From contig SDOX01000008.1 in the NCBI GenBank assembly GCA_004565275.1, positions 748,597-812,596 of the forward strand: a stretch of 64,000 bases of DNA, written 5' to 3'. Positions within the stretch are counted from its first letter, which is position 1. Each line of letters begins with the position of its first letter. The notes below the pieces were generated by a model. That model had not been told where the DNA came from. It worked only from the letters and a program-made list of their open reading frames with translations, and did not search any database. This DNA comes from Nannochloropsis salina CCMP1776. Taxonomy: Eukaryota > Sar > Eustigmatophyceae > Eustigmatales > Monodopsidaceae. A program made the position numbers and the translations under genes. Shown in pieces: positions 10,381 through 21,583 of this stretch.

Positions 10381-12916
10381 ATGCTCTCATCCTTAAGCGG
10401 CGTACGCTGTGTCTTTCTGGTCCTCCTCTTCATTTGCCTGTCAGGAGGCGTTGTTGCCTTCCTTCCTGCGTCTGTATTGCCCACTCGGGAAAGTTCCTTT
10501 CCGTCTCGCTTGCATGCTGAAAACAAGCATAACGGGGACAATAAACCAGGATCGAACGGGTTGAACAGTCTTTTTTCTCCGCCGTCCATGACCAATCCAT
10601 TCGAAGCCTTGGGAAAGCAATTGACATCTTTCTTTGAAAAATTGACCGGGGGAACCGATACTAATTCCGCGATGGCTTCTCGGGCCCTTCCGCCCCCACC
10701 TCCCACGGTTCGTCGCACCGGTGGACCAGTCTCCGTTGTTTTTGGCGCCACTGGTCGAGCAGGGCGTGAAATTGTGCAAGCGTTGTTACGGGAGGGACAT
10801 GATGTGGTGGCCGCGGTGAGAAACGAATCGAAACTGAACGAAGTGTTTGGGGCGTCTGCGTTGAGTGGAGCAACGCCTGCCAGCCTAGGACATGGATTGT
10901 TGGACTATATCAGTGGGATTGACGTCACCAATGCAGCCACTCTAAGCAGTGGAAATGTGCCTGCAGTGTTGAAGGAGGCATCCCATGTGGTCGTAGCCCT
11001 CGGTCCTGTTGGAGGGGTGCAGCCGGGGGGCGGTTTTGGGTTCTTTCCTGGCTTGACGAGCGAAGACGTCGACTTCAAGGGTGTTACGAAGGTCATCGAC
11101 GCGGTGGTGGACGCAAAGGGGGTGGTGAAGGAAGGGGCAGGGGAAGGTGGAAAGAAACAAGCCGCGGGTGAAGTGGAGGAGAGGAAGAGAACGCTTTTCC
11201 GGTTCGAGACGCCAGAGGACGTGGCCAAATGGCAGCGGCTGGACGACGTGATCATGGGGTAAGTGGAGGATACATTAGGCATGGGGACAGAGGGATGGGT
11301 GAGACAAAGGATGGGTCGCGTGCGTGGTCGTCTCCCCCAGAGTGTCTCAAGCTCTCTCGGTTTCTTCCAGGGGGCAATCTTCCTCCTCTTTGGAGCTGGA
11401 CAGAGAGAAGGGCTACGCGACGTACACAGGGAGCCTGGTGGTGGAAGGTGGCGGCTTTTGTGGGACTCGAGCCTCCGGGGGCGACGCACCGGTGGATTTG
11501 TCGGGCTTTGATGGCGTGACCCTGCGGGTCCGGGGGGACGGGCACCGTTACAAATTGAATTTAAAGACGACCGAAACCCTCGCGTCGGAAAACGTCTACC
11601 AGGCGGCTTTCGACACGCTTCCACTCCAGGACGCGGGAGAGGGAGCGGGGGGATGGCAAACCATCACCATCCCTTTCCATCGATTCTATCCGGTGGTTCG
11701 AAACCGGGTCGACTACAAAGCAGCCCCCCTGCAACCGTCCTCCCAGGCAGCGGTGAGTCTCGGCTTGGTCTACTCCCGTTTTGAGTTCAACCGACAAGCG
11801 AATCCATACTACGATCCGGGTGCTTTTTCTCTATCGTTGGAGGAAATTGCCCTCTATCGCTCCCGCCGTCCCTCCCTCGTCCTGGTCTCCTCGGCTGGCG
11901 CAGAGCGAAACGCGAAGGTCGAGACGGAAGAGGATCGCAAGACGGTGAGAAAGTCGGAACTCAGGCACGAGATGGGATTTGCTCGGCCGTTCTTTCCCCT
12001 CCTCGTTTTTGCCGCTACCGTTTTATGCGGGTCTTGTGTCTAATGGGGCGCCCGCGCCAGGGTGTGGGTGTGTGTATTTGTGTAAAGACACCTTGTGCGG
12101 GACAACGTGCCGCCCTGCTGAGCTTACCTCCCTTGTATTCTTATCCTTTCTTTGGATGACCCCCAGGAAATCCCCATTGTGATGCTCAATCCGGGAGGGA
12201 TTCTAAATTGGAAGTACCGGTCAGTACAGCGAGATAGAGAGAGGAAGAGGGAGGACGGACGGCCAGATGTTGTATGTGCTGTGGAGTCCCCTGCTTGTGC
12301 TTTTGCCTCGGTCTTTTTCAACACTCCCCTCCTTTTCTCCTCATTTCCCAGCGCTGAGACCTACCTTCGGGCCTCCCCCCTGCCATACATCATCCTCCGA
12401 CCCTGTGGCCTGGTCCCGGAGAAAGCCTTCGGCGACGAGCCCTCCACTGGAAAACTTCAAGCAGGGCAAGGCGATACTATCACGGGTAGGTTGACCCGAC
12501 AAGACTTAGGGCTGGCCGTGGCTGCGGCTTTGGCCTCCCCGTACAGCGCGGGTAAAACGATGGAAATTCGCAGGGACGAAGCAGCAGATGCCAATGCCAT
12601 GACGGGGGTGGGGCGACGACCGAGGACCACGGCCGTAACGGCCCTGGAACTCTTTCAAACGTTGGTGGCTGATAAAGACCGAGCAGTGTCGGGCACGTCG
12701 GGACTCTTTCCGTTCCCTGAGGCAGTCGATCCTCCCCAGGAGGTTTCACCGGAACGAGCCAAGGAGATTTTGAACGACCCGCGGGTGAAAGCGCAGCAAG
12801 AGAGGGATCGGGCCCTGGTGGAGTCAGGCGCATTGCAGAAAGGGCAAGGAGGGGGAGGAAGGATAGAGGAGGAGCCTGCGGCCGCGGTGTCGATGACGGC
12901 GAGCCAGGGCAAGTGA
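10381..12916 (+). CDS. HCF173: HCF173-like atypical SDR with inserted CIA30 domain, plastid-targeted
   Basis: Four exons: 10381-11258, 11371-11944, 12167-12219 and 12352-12916, 689 residues, all GT-AG and in phase. The N-terminus is a hydrophobic leader ending VVAFLP, an Ala/Phe junction typical of red-lineage plastid precursors. A Rossmann NAD(P)-binding motif (VVFGATGRAGREIV) sits near residue 122. The SDR fold is then interrupted by a CIA30 domain: FETPEDVAKWQRLDDVIMG, then across the splice GQSSSSLEL, and later GWQTITIPF. The SDR resumes with LPYIILRPCGLVPE. This layout is that of plant and algal HCF173, which with HCF244 promotes psbA mRNA translation for photosystem II repair in the plastid. 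The catalytic YxxxK of classical SDRs is not evident, as expected for this atypical group. The family call is strong; function is taken from plant homologues. Confidence 0.87.
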
Positions 12917-13266
12917 AAGGAGAGGGAGGGGGGGCGGTGAAAGGGTGGGGCAGAGGATTCATGCTTAGTATGTAGGTGTGTGTGCTGTGCGTATTTGTAG
13001 AAGGTCGGTGCCTGATGGCGCCTCCGCGCAGGCGCATGTCCAGAACAGTGTAATTTATTCGAATTGTGCTTTGTCATTCAACGAACCAAAAACCAAGTCT
13101 TTGCCAGATATCCCCCTTTCTTTCGGAAGAAAGAATGTCATGCCGTGCAAATGTAGTCTCTGTCCTTTTCAGTGCGCTAGGACTTCCTCAACCTCTATTA
13201 TCTAAAAAAATGACAAGCTGGCATTCCGGGGATCAGGGAGAACACTCAGGAACGGCCCACAAGCGC
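12917..13266. other. Convergent intergenic spacer
   Basis: About 350 bases between the stop codons of two convergent genes. It should contain both 3' untranslated ends. No feature stands out. Confidence 0.5.
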
Positions 13267-15588
13267 TCATGCGGGCATGTCACGTATATCCCGAAATGCC
13301 CCTGCGTCCAGAGATTTCAAGGCCCTGACTGCCTCCAGAGTGAGTGGGTGATCACTGCCGTGAACTATTCTGAACAAATCCAAAGACTTTTCCCCCTCCC
13401 TCGTTGCCGCATTTCTCATGGCCAGTCTCCATACCTTGGTCCTACTTACCGCTTCTCTTCCCCTCTCCAGGCGCTGCACCAGCCTCCACATTGCCTTGAC
13501 CTTCAAGATGGACAACGTTGCTCCGTGCGGCTGTCTTTCAAGCCCATGGGCTGCCATATACATGTTCAATACCCCCGCCCCGACGGCTAGGGCCACATCC
13601 TCCTCCACCGTCGTCCCAGGCCGGGGCTGCCCTTCCGTAGTAGCCGTCGATTTATTTTCTTCGGTTCTCCCGCCCGTCTGCGCCATTCGCACCAAGAGCA
13701 TGGCCGCCATGTGACGTTGAGGATGCGTGTCGTTCCAAAAACGTGCGCTTCCTTCCACTTCCTCCATTTTCCCTTCCTTGCATCCAACGGTCTTCCCTGA
13801 TCCCGCCAACCACCTGACCAATGCCCGCATTGCTTTTTGTTGGTCATCCTTCCCTGTCCCTACCCTCATATTGCCTTCCTGAGCGGAAAATGGGCGGGAA
13901 AGGGAAGAGGACAAAGAGATGGTGGTGGCGCGAATGCCCCTGTCAAGAAGCTTTGCACCCTGTCCCTCAACCCTCAGGTAGAGCGACTCCGGCGTCCGCG
14001 TGGGGCAGGCACGCGGTTGGTTCCGGCATTGTATCCAATCATTTTCCTCCACGCGGGCCACCTCCCCGCACCTCTGCTTACCCCCTCCCTGCCCTCTCGT
14101 TCTCTGGCGTCCCTTATCCTCCCGGATCGCTTCCACCCGTCCTCCGCACGTGAGGCACGCCCATCCCGGCGTCCCTCCCTCGCTCCCACCCTCCTTCCCA
14201 CCCTCCTCTTCGCAGCGTGGACACTGACAGTGGAATCGAAAGGCTTGCCACAAAAAGTCCTGCCGTTCTTTCCTACTGAAATGCAAGTGTTCCAAATAGG
14301 AATACGTAACTTCCTCCCCCCCCGTCATGGCCCGAACGGCCCGCAATTCGGCCATCACGTCCTGATACCACCATCGCTGCCCACTTTCCCCCTGACTTTC
14401 TCTTGACTCGGCAGGCTGTGGACGAATCAAGGCGTTGAATGACGCGGCCGGCCGGCAAGAATGGTTCACAGTGCTGGCCAGGCTGAGGAAAAGACCTAAG
14501 GCAGGGGTCCCCCCTGGCTCGTGGTGCCGATCGTCGGAACCCTGCTGTTTGGAATTTCGGGCCTTGTAAGCCCGGAAAGGGTGACAATTGACCCTCAGAC
14601 GCACCAGCAGACCCGCGAAAAACTCGACATTGCCCTCGAAATAATTCTCTCCGCGTCTCCCCACGCCCCCACATGCCTCCCGCTCTGCTTCGGTCATGGG
14701 CGCCCCCAGTCCACGCGCCAACTCCAAAGCTTCCTTCCAGATTGCACCATACTCCGCATCCTCCTGGACGGTTAAATCCATGATCTTGGACATTGGCTCC
14801 ATAAGCTCTCGGCTGTGGTCGGGGGGGCTGGAGCTGGAAGTGTGCTTGCGGCTGCGGAGGAAATGATAGCTGTGGTCCAAGCTGCCAATCACTTGGACGG
14901 CCAAGCGGAGAGTGTCTGTGTCAAAAAAGGAAAATGGTGGACTACTCTGCTGTGGCTGTGGGCTCGTTTCTGGCTGTTTTGGTAGGCGCTGGTTTGCTGC
15001 TAGTCGGCGGGCGTGTGCACGAACGCGACCGAGGAAGAGGCAGATCAGGTCATGCAAGGAGCCGTCTCGGTCCAAGCAAGCCTCGGAGCAATAGTAGGCC
15101 ATGTTGCAACTCTTACACCCAAGCCTGTGTGCTTTGGCGGGAAGCCTTCGGAGACAGAGCGTGCACCATTTATCAAGGACTTTTCTGGCAATGACGGCCG
15201 CAAAGCACGGTGACGATAGTATCTTTGTCCCTTCAAGAACGCTGGCACCGGGAGCTATGACCGTGTACCGCCCTTTACCTTTCAAGTCTGTTTTCGTGAG
15301 TAGACCGGGTGGTGATGCGGAAAAGGGGGCCCTGGCCGAAGAGATTGATGATGAGGGGGGCTTGGAGGGCAGCAGGACGGAGGGCGGAACCCAGGCTTGA
15401 CTAGAGCCACCATCAGGATGGTGCCGCCGCAGCAAAAGAGGTCCGTCCAAATCTCCAGAGAGATTCACGTGTTCAACGATACTTCTTGCTTTCGAGCCCG
15501 CCGGAGAAGAAGTTTCAGTGCCATGATCAGGAACGGATACTCCCACGAAGGCAGCGAGGAGAAAGGAGGACGGTAAACGGTCAGTCAT
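13267..15588 (-). CDS. SMYD-type SET/MYND lysine methyltransferase
   Basis: Single exon of 773 residues, starting with ATG at 15588. Residues 142-183 form a MYND finger: CTLC, CKSC, YYCSEAC and a final H...C. SET elements flank it. An N-terminal SET half (KGRYTVIAPGASVLEGTKIL) precedes the finger and the rest follows, with NHSC at residues 375-378, then GGEEVTYSYLE and a post-SET CQCPRC. This is the SMYD arrangement, in which MYND interrupts SET. Such enzymes methylate histones or cytosolic proteins on lysine using S-adenosylmethionine. A long disordered N-terminus (about 100 residues) and Gly/Glu-rich inserts are algal additions. All key SET residues appear to be present, in contrast to the SET-MYND protein at 6722-8830. 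It is divergent from the seven-helix gene at 15972. Confidence 0.88.
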   Translation of the reverse strand: MTDRLPSSFLLAAFVGVSVPDHGTETSSPAGSKARSIVEHVNLSGDLDGPLLLRRHHPDGGSSQAWVPPSVLLPSKPPSSSISSARAPFSASPPGLLTKTDLKGKGRYTVIAPGASVLEGTKILSSPCFAAVIARKVLDKWCTLCLRRLPAKAHRLGCKSCNMAYYCSEACLDRDGSLHDLICLFLGRVRAHARRLAANQRLPKQPETSPQPQQSSPPFSFFDTDTLRLAVQVIGSLDHSYHFLRSRKHTSSSSPPDHSRELMEPMSKIMDLTVQEDAEYGAIWKEALELARGLGAPMTEAEREACGGVGRRGENYFEGNVEFFAGLLVRLRVNCHPFRAYKARNSKQQGSDDRHHEPGGTPALGLFLSLASTVNHSCRPAASFNALIRPQPAESRESQGESGQRWWYQDVMAELRAVRAMTGGEEVTYSYLEHLHFSRKERQDFLWQAFRFHCQCPRCEEEGGKEGGSEGGTPGWACLTCGGRVEAIREDKGRQRTRGQGGGKQRCGEVARVEENDWIQCRNQPRACPTRTPESLYLRVEGQGAKLLDRGIRATTISLSSSLSRPFSAQEGNMRVGTGKDDQQKAMRALVRWLAGSGKTVGCKEGKMEEVEGSARFWNDTHPQRHMAAMLLVRMAQTGGRTEENKSTATTEGQPRPGTTVEEDVALAVGAGVLNMYMAAHGLERQPHGATLSILKVKAMWRLVQRLERGREAVSRTKVWRLAMRNAATREGEKSLDLFRIVHGSDHPLTLEAVRALKSLDAGAFRDIRDMPA

Positions 15589-15971
15589 GCCGAAAGCAGC
15601 CGCGAGAGCATTTGGAAGAAGTCTGTCGAAGGAATAAAACCACTAGATGCCAGAAAAGGTTGGGACGAAGTGCAGAAAAGTCAAAAGCAGCAGGGGAAGA
15701 TGGGAGGGTAAAGTTTATGCGCCGACGGGAGGGCGAGAAGCTGATTCTAACGAGGCTTGCCAAACGAGACCCGTCTTTCATTTTTTTCACTTTCACGTTC
15801 TAATTCCGCCGACTCCTCACGCTCACGTGTGGCCCACCATCGTATTACAGACGTGCCCCGCTTGGTAGATAGCTGCGGGCGCGTGGAAAGTGTTGCGGTC
15901 ACTGTTTTCCGGCATCGCTGAAGTCTCACTTTGCGTCACGTCGAGGACGGACTCGCTTCTACTTAGCAACC
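15589..15971. promoter_or_regulatory. Divergent promoter region
   Basis: Only 383 bases separate the ATG of the SMYD-type gene (minus) from that of the seven-helix gene (plus), so it must serve both. CACGTG-like and CGTCACG-like words occur, for example CTCACGTGTGG near 15822, but no site is proven. Confidence 0.4.
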
Positions 15972-18083
15972 ATGCCGCTACAACACGGCTGCATCCAGGC
16001 TTATTCGCCGTGGTGCCGATTCATCTCTTCTTTCCTTCTCCTTGGGGTCCTTGCAAGAGTCGCCGATGGTATGGTTCAAAATTTCCATTACGAGGACGAG
16101 ACAAGCCCCATGTTCCAGCTCGAGACTTTTGGGTTTCGACCAGGGGGAGGTGAGTTATCGATGGAGGTTGTCGCCGATCACAACGTGTAGTGACTTTGTA
16201 TGATGTAGCTTTGGGTATGGCGATTCGTGGACGTGTGGTGTGATGCGTACGGCGTGTGTGCATAGGAGGACTTGGAGGAGGCTGAGATGGGGAGGGGGAA
16301 GTGGGAATCCCTCGGACAAGCGAGGGGTCCCTTAATATGTCTGCGCACCCAACTTGTCCAAAATTTTGATTTTGTGTCGAGATGTACACGTCGAGTGTTT
16401 TGCTTCGTGCGTATGCGTGACCGCTGTAAAGTTCAACTCAGTCTCGCCCTCCTCACATGGCCATCCCCGCCGGGGCACCCTCTAGTGATGGAACTGAATT
16501 TTAACCACTTCGTCGTCAAAGTCCCCGAGAAAACAAAGGATGCGACCGTTCGTGCCGGCTTTTTGATGCATTTGACCGAAAGCGAGACGACTGCCCGGCA
16601 GGACTTGGAAGAGGCGCTCGAACGTCTGGCGGCGGACCAGGAGGACTGTTGGCTGGATCACCGGGGGCCGAACGACGAGGTCATCGACCTCTCCGACCCC
16701 GAAAGCTGGGCGGAAAAGAAGGTGCAGCACACCGTGGCGCCCGGGGAGGAAGGGCTCTACTCTTTGATTTTCGTTCGCTGCCAGCCCGCTGCCTCGGCCG
16801 TATCCTTCAAAATCCACGCCAAATTCTACAACCCCGGCCCGAATTACCTGTCTGCGGGGGAGGCCCCCTTGCCGACTCTGTACTTCGTCTTTTTCCTCTG
16901 CTACCTGGTGGCGATGGCGGCCTGGGTGGCGATCTTTCGGCGCCGGAAGGAGCACGTCCACCGCATCCACAACATGATGCTGGCTCTGCTCGTGTTCAAA
17001 ACCCTCTCCCTTCTCTTCGAGGCGGTGCGTTTCCAAGCCTACCAGAAACACGGGCTCACGGGCCATGCGGACGGGTGGGCGGTCGTGTACTACGTCTTCG
17101 CCTTTGTGAAGGGGATCATGCGCTTCGTTGTCATCCTCCTGATCGGGACCGGGTGGAGCCTGCTCAAGCCCTATCTGTCCGACCGGGAGAAGAAGGTGGT
17201 GCTCGTGGTCCTGGCCTTGCAGGTGATCGATAACACGGCCATGGTTGTGCTGGATGAGCTGTCGCAGACATCGCCCGGATCGGCGTCGTGGCTGGTAAGT
17301 CGGAAAGGAGGAAGGAAGGGAAAGTCCAGCGAGAAAAGCAGACCCAGCAAGGCGCTCGGGGAGGATAGGGTAGTGGTTGGTTACGATGGTGTTTTTGTAA
17401 TTGTCCATGTCTCTGTCCCTCAGGGCGCCATCTGATGCGTCAGGGCTCGGGGGTCTAGGTAGCACTTCATCCCAGCCTCACCGTTCCCCTTGCATCCTGC
17501 TTCCTCCATCCCTCCCTCCCTTTCCTCCTTCCCGTCTCTTTTCGCACGCCAGACGTGGAGGGATATCTTCCATTTGATCGACATTGTATGCTGCTGCGCC
17601 ATTCTCTTCCCCATCGTCTGGTCCATCCGCCACCTCCGACAAGCGGCGGCTGCGGACGGCAAGATGGAGCATATCCTGCGGAAGCTGACCTTGTTCCGGC
17701 AATTCTACCTGATGGTTGTCGCCTACATCTATTTCACCCGCATCGTGGTGTTCCTGGTCAAAGCCACGCTTCCCTACGATCTCCTCTGGCTCCAAGCGTT
17801 CTTCGATGAGGGGGCCACATTTTTGTTCTACACAGTGACCGGATGGAAATTTTGCCCCGCCGACGCAAACCCATATTTGGCGGTCGACACGGACGAACGG
17901 GACGCGGCAGAATTGGAAGAGTTTGGGCTGGACGATTATGAGGACGATTTGGGCGAGGAGGATGAGGACATGAGGGAGGAAGGGAGGGATGTGGGCGGGA
18001 TTGAGATGAGGGAAGGTCCGGGGCACGGGAGGCATCGTGGTCAAGCCAAGCCAGGGGGGTGGAATTCTATCGTGAGCGTATAG
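15972..18083 (+). CDS. GPR107/GPR108 (LUSTR) family seven-transmembrane protein
   Basis: Three exons: 15972-16149, 16486-17294 and 17553-18083, 505 residues. A signal peptide (FISSFLLLGVLARVADG) precedes a luminal domain. The first junction (GTGAGT to CTCTAG) rebuilds FGFRPGGVMELNFNHFVV, matching the FGF..GG.....N segment of this family. The luminal region is followed by seven hydrophobic segments starting near LPTLYFVFFLCYLVAMAAW and ending near DEGATFLFYTVTGWKF. Helix 1 is followed by the characteristic basic loop RRRKEHVHRIHNMM. The C-terminal tail is acidic. Relatives are Golgi/endosomal proteins (GPR107, GPR108, plant CAND proteins) with roles in membrane trafficking. Classical G-protein coupling is disputed. 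The family assignment is strong. Confidence 0.9.
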
Positions 18084-18357
18084 AAGAGAGTTAATGGAAA
18101 GAGCAAAAAAAGGAGGACAAGAAAGTCAAGCACAGTACTGTATGTAAGATATAGCATGTCCTGCCACAAAACGGAGGAAATGGAGGAAGACAGACGCAAG
18201 AAACTGTAATTGAATAAAGGCAAGAAACTAAATGGTACGGCGGATGACGAGCAGGAAATCAATAGCCTTTTGTTTTGTCTCACCTTCTTTCAGTGTGTCA
18301 TTTGAAAGGCCTCGGCCCTGAACCGGGTAGTTCTTGCGTCGTTCGTCTTCTTCTCCT

Positions 18358-19068
18358 CTATGCCTCGCTCCTTTCGCCTCCTGTTGTGTTGTACCACCTA
18401 TCCCCGAAATCTCCCAACCCCGGTATGATGTACTTGTTTTCATTGAGTCCCGTATCTATAGCGCCTGTCACGATTTTCACTTCTGGATGCCGCGTGTGAA
18501 CTGCCCGGATGCCTTCGGGAGCGGCGACTACGCATACGAAGATAATTTTGTCGGGTGGAACCTGCCCTTCCTGGATTAATATGCTCAATGCACATAACGC
18601 ACTCCCTCCCGTCGCGAGCATTGGATCACAGAGTATACAAAAGCGAGAATTCACATCGGAAGGGATTTTGGAATAGAAGAGCTTGGGTAATTTTTCTTCG
18701 GAGCTTTCATCCCTTTGAATCAAAATTTTAGCTACGGCTGCTTGAGGCACGACACTGCGAACCGCCTCCATGAGAGCGTCTCCCGCACGGAGAATAGAAA
18801 CAACGCATAATGAGTTTTCATCGTCCAGAGCGCGCATGCCCGCGTACGTAGTATTTGTGGGTGTTTGAATGGAGCATGGAAATGACGGAACCATCCCGAC
18901 GGCTTCTTCCGCGAGGATTCTGAGGATGCGGGACGCATATAACGCAAAATCTTTGTTTGAAGTTTTGCAGTCTCGTATTTTGGTGTAAAGATACGGAAAG
19001 GAGTGACAGTGCGGCACGATAACGTTGTCGTCGGGATTTCGGGAAGTTGGTTTGAGCATTGTCTCCAT
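18358..19068 (-). CDS. UPRT: Uracil phosphoribosyltransferase
   Basis: Minus-strand exon with ATG at 19068, giving 236 residues. It catalyses uracil + PRPP to UMP in pyrimidine salvage. Landmarks are VIVPHCHSFPYLYTKIRD near the start, YAGMRALDD, SILRAGDAL, the PRPP loop CDPMLATGGSA, and the C-terminal uracil-binding signature YIIPGLGDFGDRW, all in the family order. The reading frame continues upstream of the ATG to a GTG at 19194, and that stretch (GTDKIISYQSG...) looks coding. A CACACAG acceptor-like site lies just before it, so an additional 5' exon may exist; I could not find its start. The family's usual length is 205-240, so the given model is already complete for the domain. Confidence 0.9.
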   Translation of the reverse strand: METMLKPTSRNPDDNVIVPHCHSFPYLYTKIRDCKTSNKDFALYASRILRILAEEAVGMVPSFPCSIQTPTNTTYAGMRALDDENSLCVVSILRAGDALMEAVRSVVPQAAVAKILIQRDESSEEKLPKLFYSKIPSDVNSRFCILCDPMLATGGSALCALSILIQEGQVPPDKIIFVCVVAAPEGIRAVHTRHPEVKIVTGAIDTGLNENKYIIPGLGDFGDRWYNTTGGERSEA

Positions 19069-19660
19069 CGGAACAGGCCTTACCGGCAACTTCGGGAAGG
19101 CGATACCAGATTGATAGGAAATGATCTTATCCGTACCCTGTGTGAGCAGGAGTAGGATTGACGTGAGATCCGGCACTCGAACGGACGCTCTCACGCTGAC
19201 TTTGCGACTGCCTCGAAAGCTTCAACTGGATCTTTCGGCGATTGTGATGGAATATGCCCTTTCGATTTTACACTTTCTGGGGCGGTAAATGCTCGTCTCT
19301 AGCGCGTGCCTTTTGGGAAACTTTGTCTTGTAGGGATCATATGCGTCATAAATAATGGAAGGAAGACAAAATAGGGTGCGCTTTGCCTGAATTAAAGCGT
19401 ACACGACCTGTTGCTTGTTGAGTTACCCTGTTCGTCATCCTATTGAAGGTATTTACTTTGGGAAAAACGATGGAGCGTGATACCCGCGACATTTTTTTGA
19501 CGAATTGGTTTCTATGATAGCTTTTTTTGAGCTATCGGGCGTAGCAAGACTGAATGAATTCGGCAAATGTCGCGAACTGAAAACTAATGGAAAAATCGTG
19601 TAGAGCTTCAACCCTGATCCTGTAATTTCGATTTTCTTCCTCATCTTTGACTTGTCACGC
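19069..19660. promoter_or_regulatory. Divergent promoter region
   Basis: About 590 bases between the UPRT and BAHD genes. The part next to UPRT may include an upstream UPRT exon, as noted there. The rest is A/T-rich and shows no convincing gene. Confidence 0.35.
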
Positions 19661-21583
19661 ATGGTGTCAAATTTCAGGCTCATCCTTTCTTTGGCTTTCA
19701 ACATTCACAAGGAGTCAAGCATGTCTCCCCGCGCGGAAGGCAAGGCAGAATTTCTTCTTATCCGGAAGACCCTCATCCCCCCAGCCACTCCTGCCCCCCC
19801 TGGACCTGCCCCACGCGTCCCGCTGGCGGGTTGCGATGCGATCTACGACCATTTTCAAGTCAAGGCGGCCTTCTTTTTCAATGAGCCTTTGAACCCCACA
19901 TTGTTGAAAGTCAGCTTGGCCAAGGCATTGGATGCCTACCCCCTTCTCGCGGGCCGTGCCCGCCAGGGGAGCAACAGGGACGCGTGGATCGATTGTTGCG
20001 GCTCAGGAGTGCAAGTCATAGAGCAAATTGCGCGGGTGACAGGCAGGGGAGGGTTGCACCATGGAGACACCCTAGCATTCATGCCCCGGCTTGCGCGGGG
20101 AGGGTTCAAGACCGCTGTGAACAATGCCGCCTCTCCCATCCTCACCGTCACTCTAACCGAGGTCACGTACGGAGAATCTTTCTCGTGCGGTCCACGACTC
20201 TTGTCGGCATGCTCGTGTCGATGCAATGGGGAGGACGAATGGGAGCAGGAAGCGGCGGGAACGGAGGGGGCCGGGGGTGGGGACGTGGAACGCCCTCCAC
20301 CATCCCCCTCGGGAACCCCAGGCGGGGCCGACGGTGAGAACTCACTCCACCCCACCTCCCACGGCTCCAGCACTACACCTGTCCCCGCGTCGACCCCTGC
20401 GGCTCCCAACCCCGGGCCCGTCATCCAGTACGCTTTGGGCTTGTCCTGCTCCCACTCGGTCGGGGACGGGAGCACCATCGCCCATTTCCTCAGTACCTGG
20501 TCGCGAGCCAGTACCCATCTCCCCATCCAGCCCGCGTTGAATGCCCGGGACCTTCTCTTAAATTCCGGCCCCTGGGGGGAAGCACGTCTGCCGCCGCCCG
20601 CGAAATTCCGCGAAGTCTCGACATGGACCAAAGCCCGTATCTTGTGGCGTTTTGCCTGGCAGCAGGGCGGGTGCGAGACGGTCATCCTGCGATTCGACAA
20701 GTCGGAGGTAGAGGAAATCAAGAGGCAGGCGATGAAACGCTTGCATGGGACGGAGCAATGGGTGTCTACCTCGAACGCGTTGGCGGCACATCTGTGGCCC
20801 ATCGTCTCGGCGCTCTGGTCGCGGCAGGGGGAAAGCGAGGGAGGGCGGGAGCCGGGTGGGCTGGTCCCGATGAGCATCGTGGTGAATTCCCGGAAGCACC
20901 TAAAGGTACCCGGACATTATTGTGGAAACGTGGTGTCAATCCAGGACGTGCCTCCCTGCGAGGCCACCGAGGACTTGACCTCCCGGTCGTTGAAGATCCG
21001 TTACGCCTCGGCGTGCTCGGAAGAAGAAGCATGGCAAGACCACCACTACATGCAATGGATGCACAGCCGGGGTCGGGCAGGGAAAATCCTGTACACGCGG
21101 ATGAAAGACATGATCGAGGGGAAGCCGGGTATCCTTTGGGACGACATTTCTTCTTTTCAATCGGGTGCCATGGCCCACTTGAAGTTTGGCAAGGCGGTGC
21201 CTATGGGCGCGGATTTGCTGGTTCTTCCCATTCCAGGAACCATGTTTGTGGTCGCCCCCCCCGCCGGGAGGGGACAAGGGGAAGGTGGAAAGGAAGTGCG
21301 CGTGGCGTTAACAGCCAAAATGGCGCGAAAATTGAGAAGCAGCGAGTGGCAAGGGAAGGTGCATCGGTATCGACCATGGCCGATGGCACATGCGTCGTCG
21401 GCAATGGAAGCCAAAGGGGGAGGCGGGGAGGGGGAAGAGGCACAATTGGAACTGGAAGGAGGAGGGGAGGAGACAAAATTTGAGGAGAAGGGGGAGGTAC
21501 TGGACGGGGAGAAGAAAGAAGAGGAAGGGAGGGAAGGGGATACGGCAGGTCAGGAAGAGAGGGTAGCCAACGAGGTGTCTTAA
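19661..21583 (+). CDS. BAHD-type (transferase family) acyltransferase
   Basis: Single exon. The first ATG is at 19661 (640 residues); a second at 19721 (MSPRAEGK) better fits the family's start, because the first conserved strand follows at once (EFLLIRKTLIPPATPAP). Family features in order are LAGCDAIYDHFQVKAAFFF, then LLKVSLAKALDAYPLLAGR, then the catalytic HxxxD as SHSVGDGSTIAHF. A segment NVVSIQD and a region SGAMAHLKFGKAVPMG stand where plant enzymes have DFGWGKP. BAHD enzymes move an acyl group from acyl-CoA to an alcohol or amine in specialised metabolism or lipid modification. The HxxxD is intact, but the structural DFGWG is not recognisable. There is a large Gly/Pro insert between residues 190 and 260 and a Glu-rich tail. 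The acceptor substrate is unknown. Confidence 0.83.
   Translation: MVSNFRLILSLAFNIHKESSMSPRAEGKAEFLLIRKTLIPPATPAPPGPAPRVPLAGCDAIYDHFQVKAAFFFNEPLNPTLLKVSLAKALDAYPLLAGRARQGSNRDAWIDCCGSGVQVIEQIARVTGRGGLHHGDTLAFMPRLARGGFKTAVNNAASPILTVTLTEVTYGESFSCGPRLLSACSCRCNGEDEWEQEAAGTEGAGGGDVERPPPSPSGTPGGADGENSLHPTSHGSSTTPVPASTPAAPNPGPVIQYALGLSCSHSVGDGSTIAHFLSTWSRASTHLPIQPALNARDLLLNSGPWGEARLPPPAKFREVSTWTKARILWRFAWQQGGCETVILRFDKSEVEEIKRQAMKRLHGTEQWVSTSNALAAHLWPIVSALWSRQGESEGGREPGGLVPMSIVVNSRKHLKVPGHYCGNVVSIQDVPPCEATEDLTSRSLKIRYASACSEEEAWQDHHYMQWMHSRGRAGKILYTRMKDMIEGKPGILWDDISSFQSGAMAHLKFGKAVPMGADLLVLPIPGTMFVVAPPAGRGQGEGGKEVRVALTAKMARKLRSSEWQGKVHRYRPWPMAHASSAMEAKGGGGEGEEAQLELEGGGEETKFEEKGEVLDGEKKEEEGREGDTAGQEERVANEVS

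Noticed and set aside
20163-20899. Alternative frames inside the BAHD gene, some more than 200 codons
   Set aside because: They are shadows caused by GC-rich coding sequence. Only the main frame carries HxxxD and family strands.
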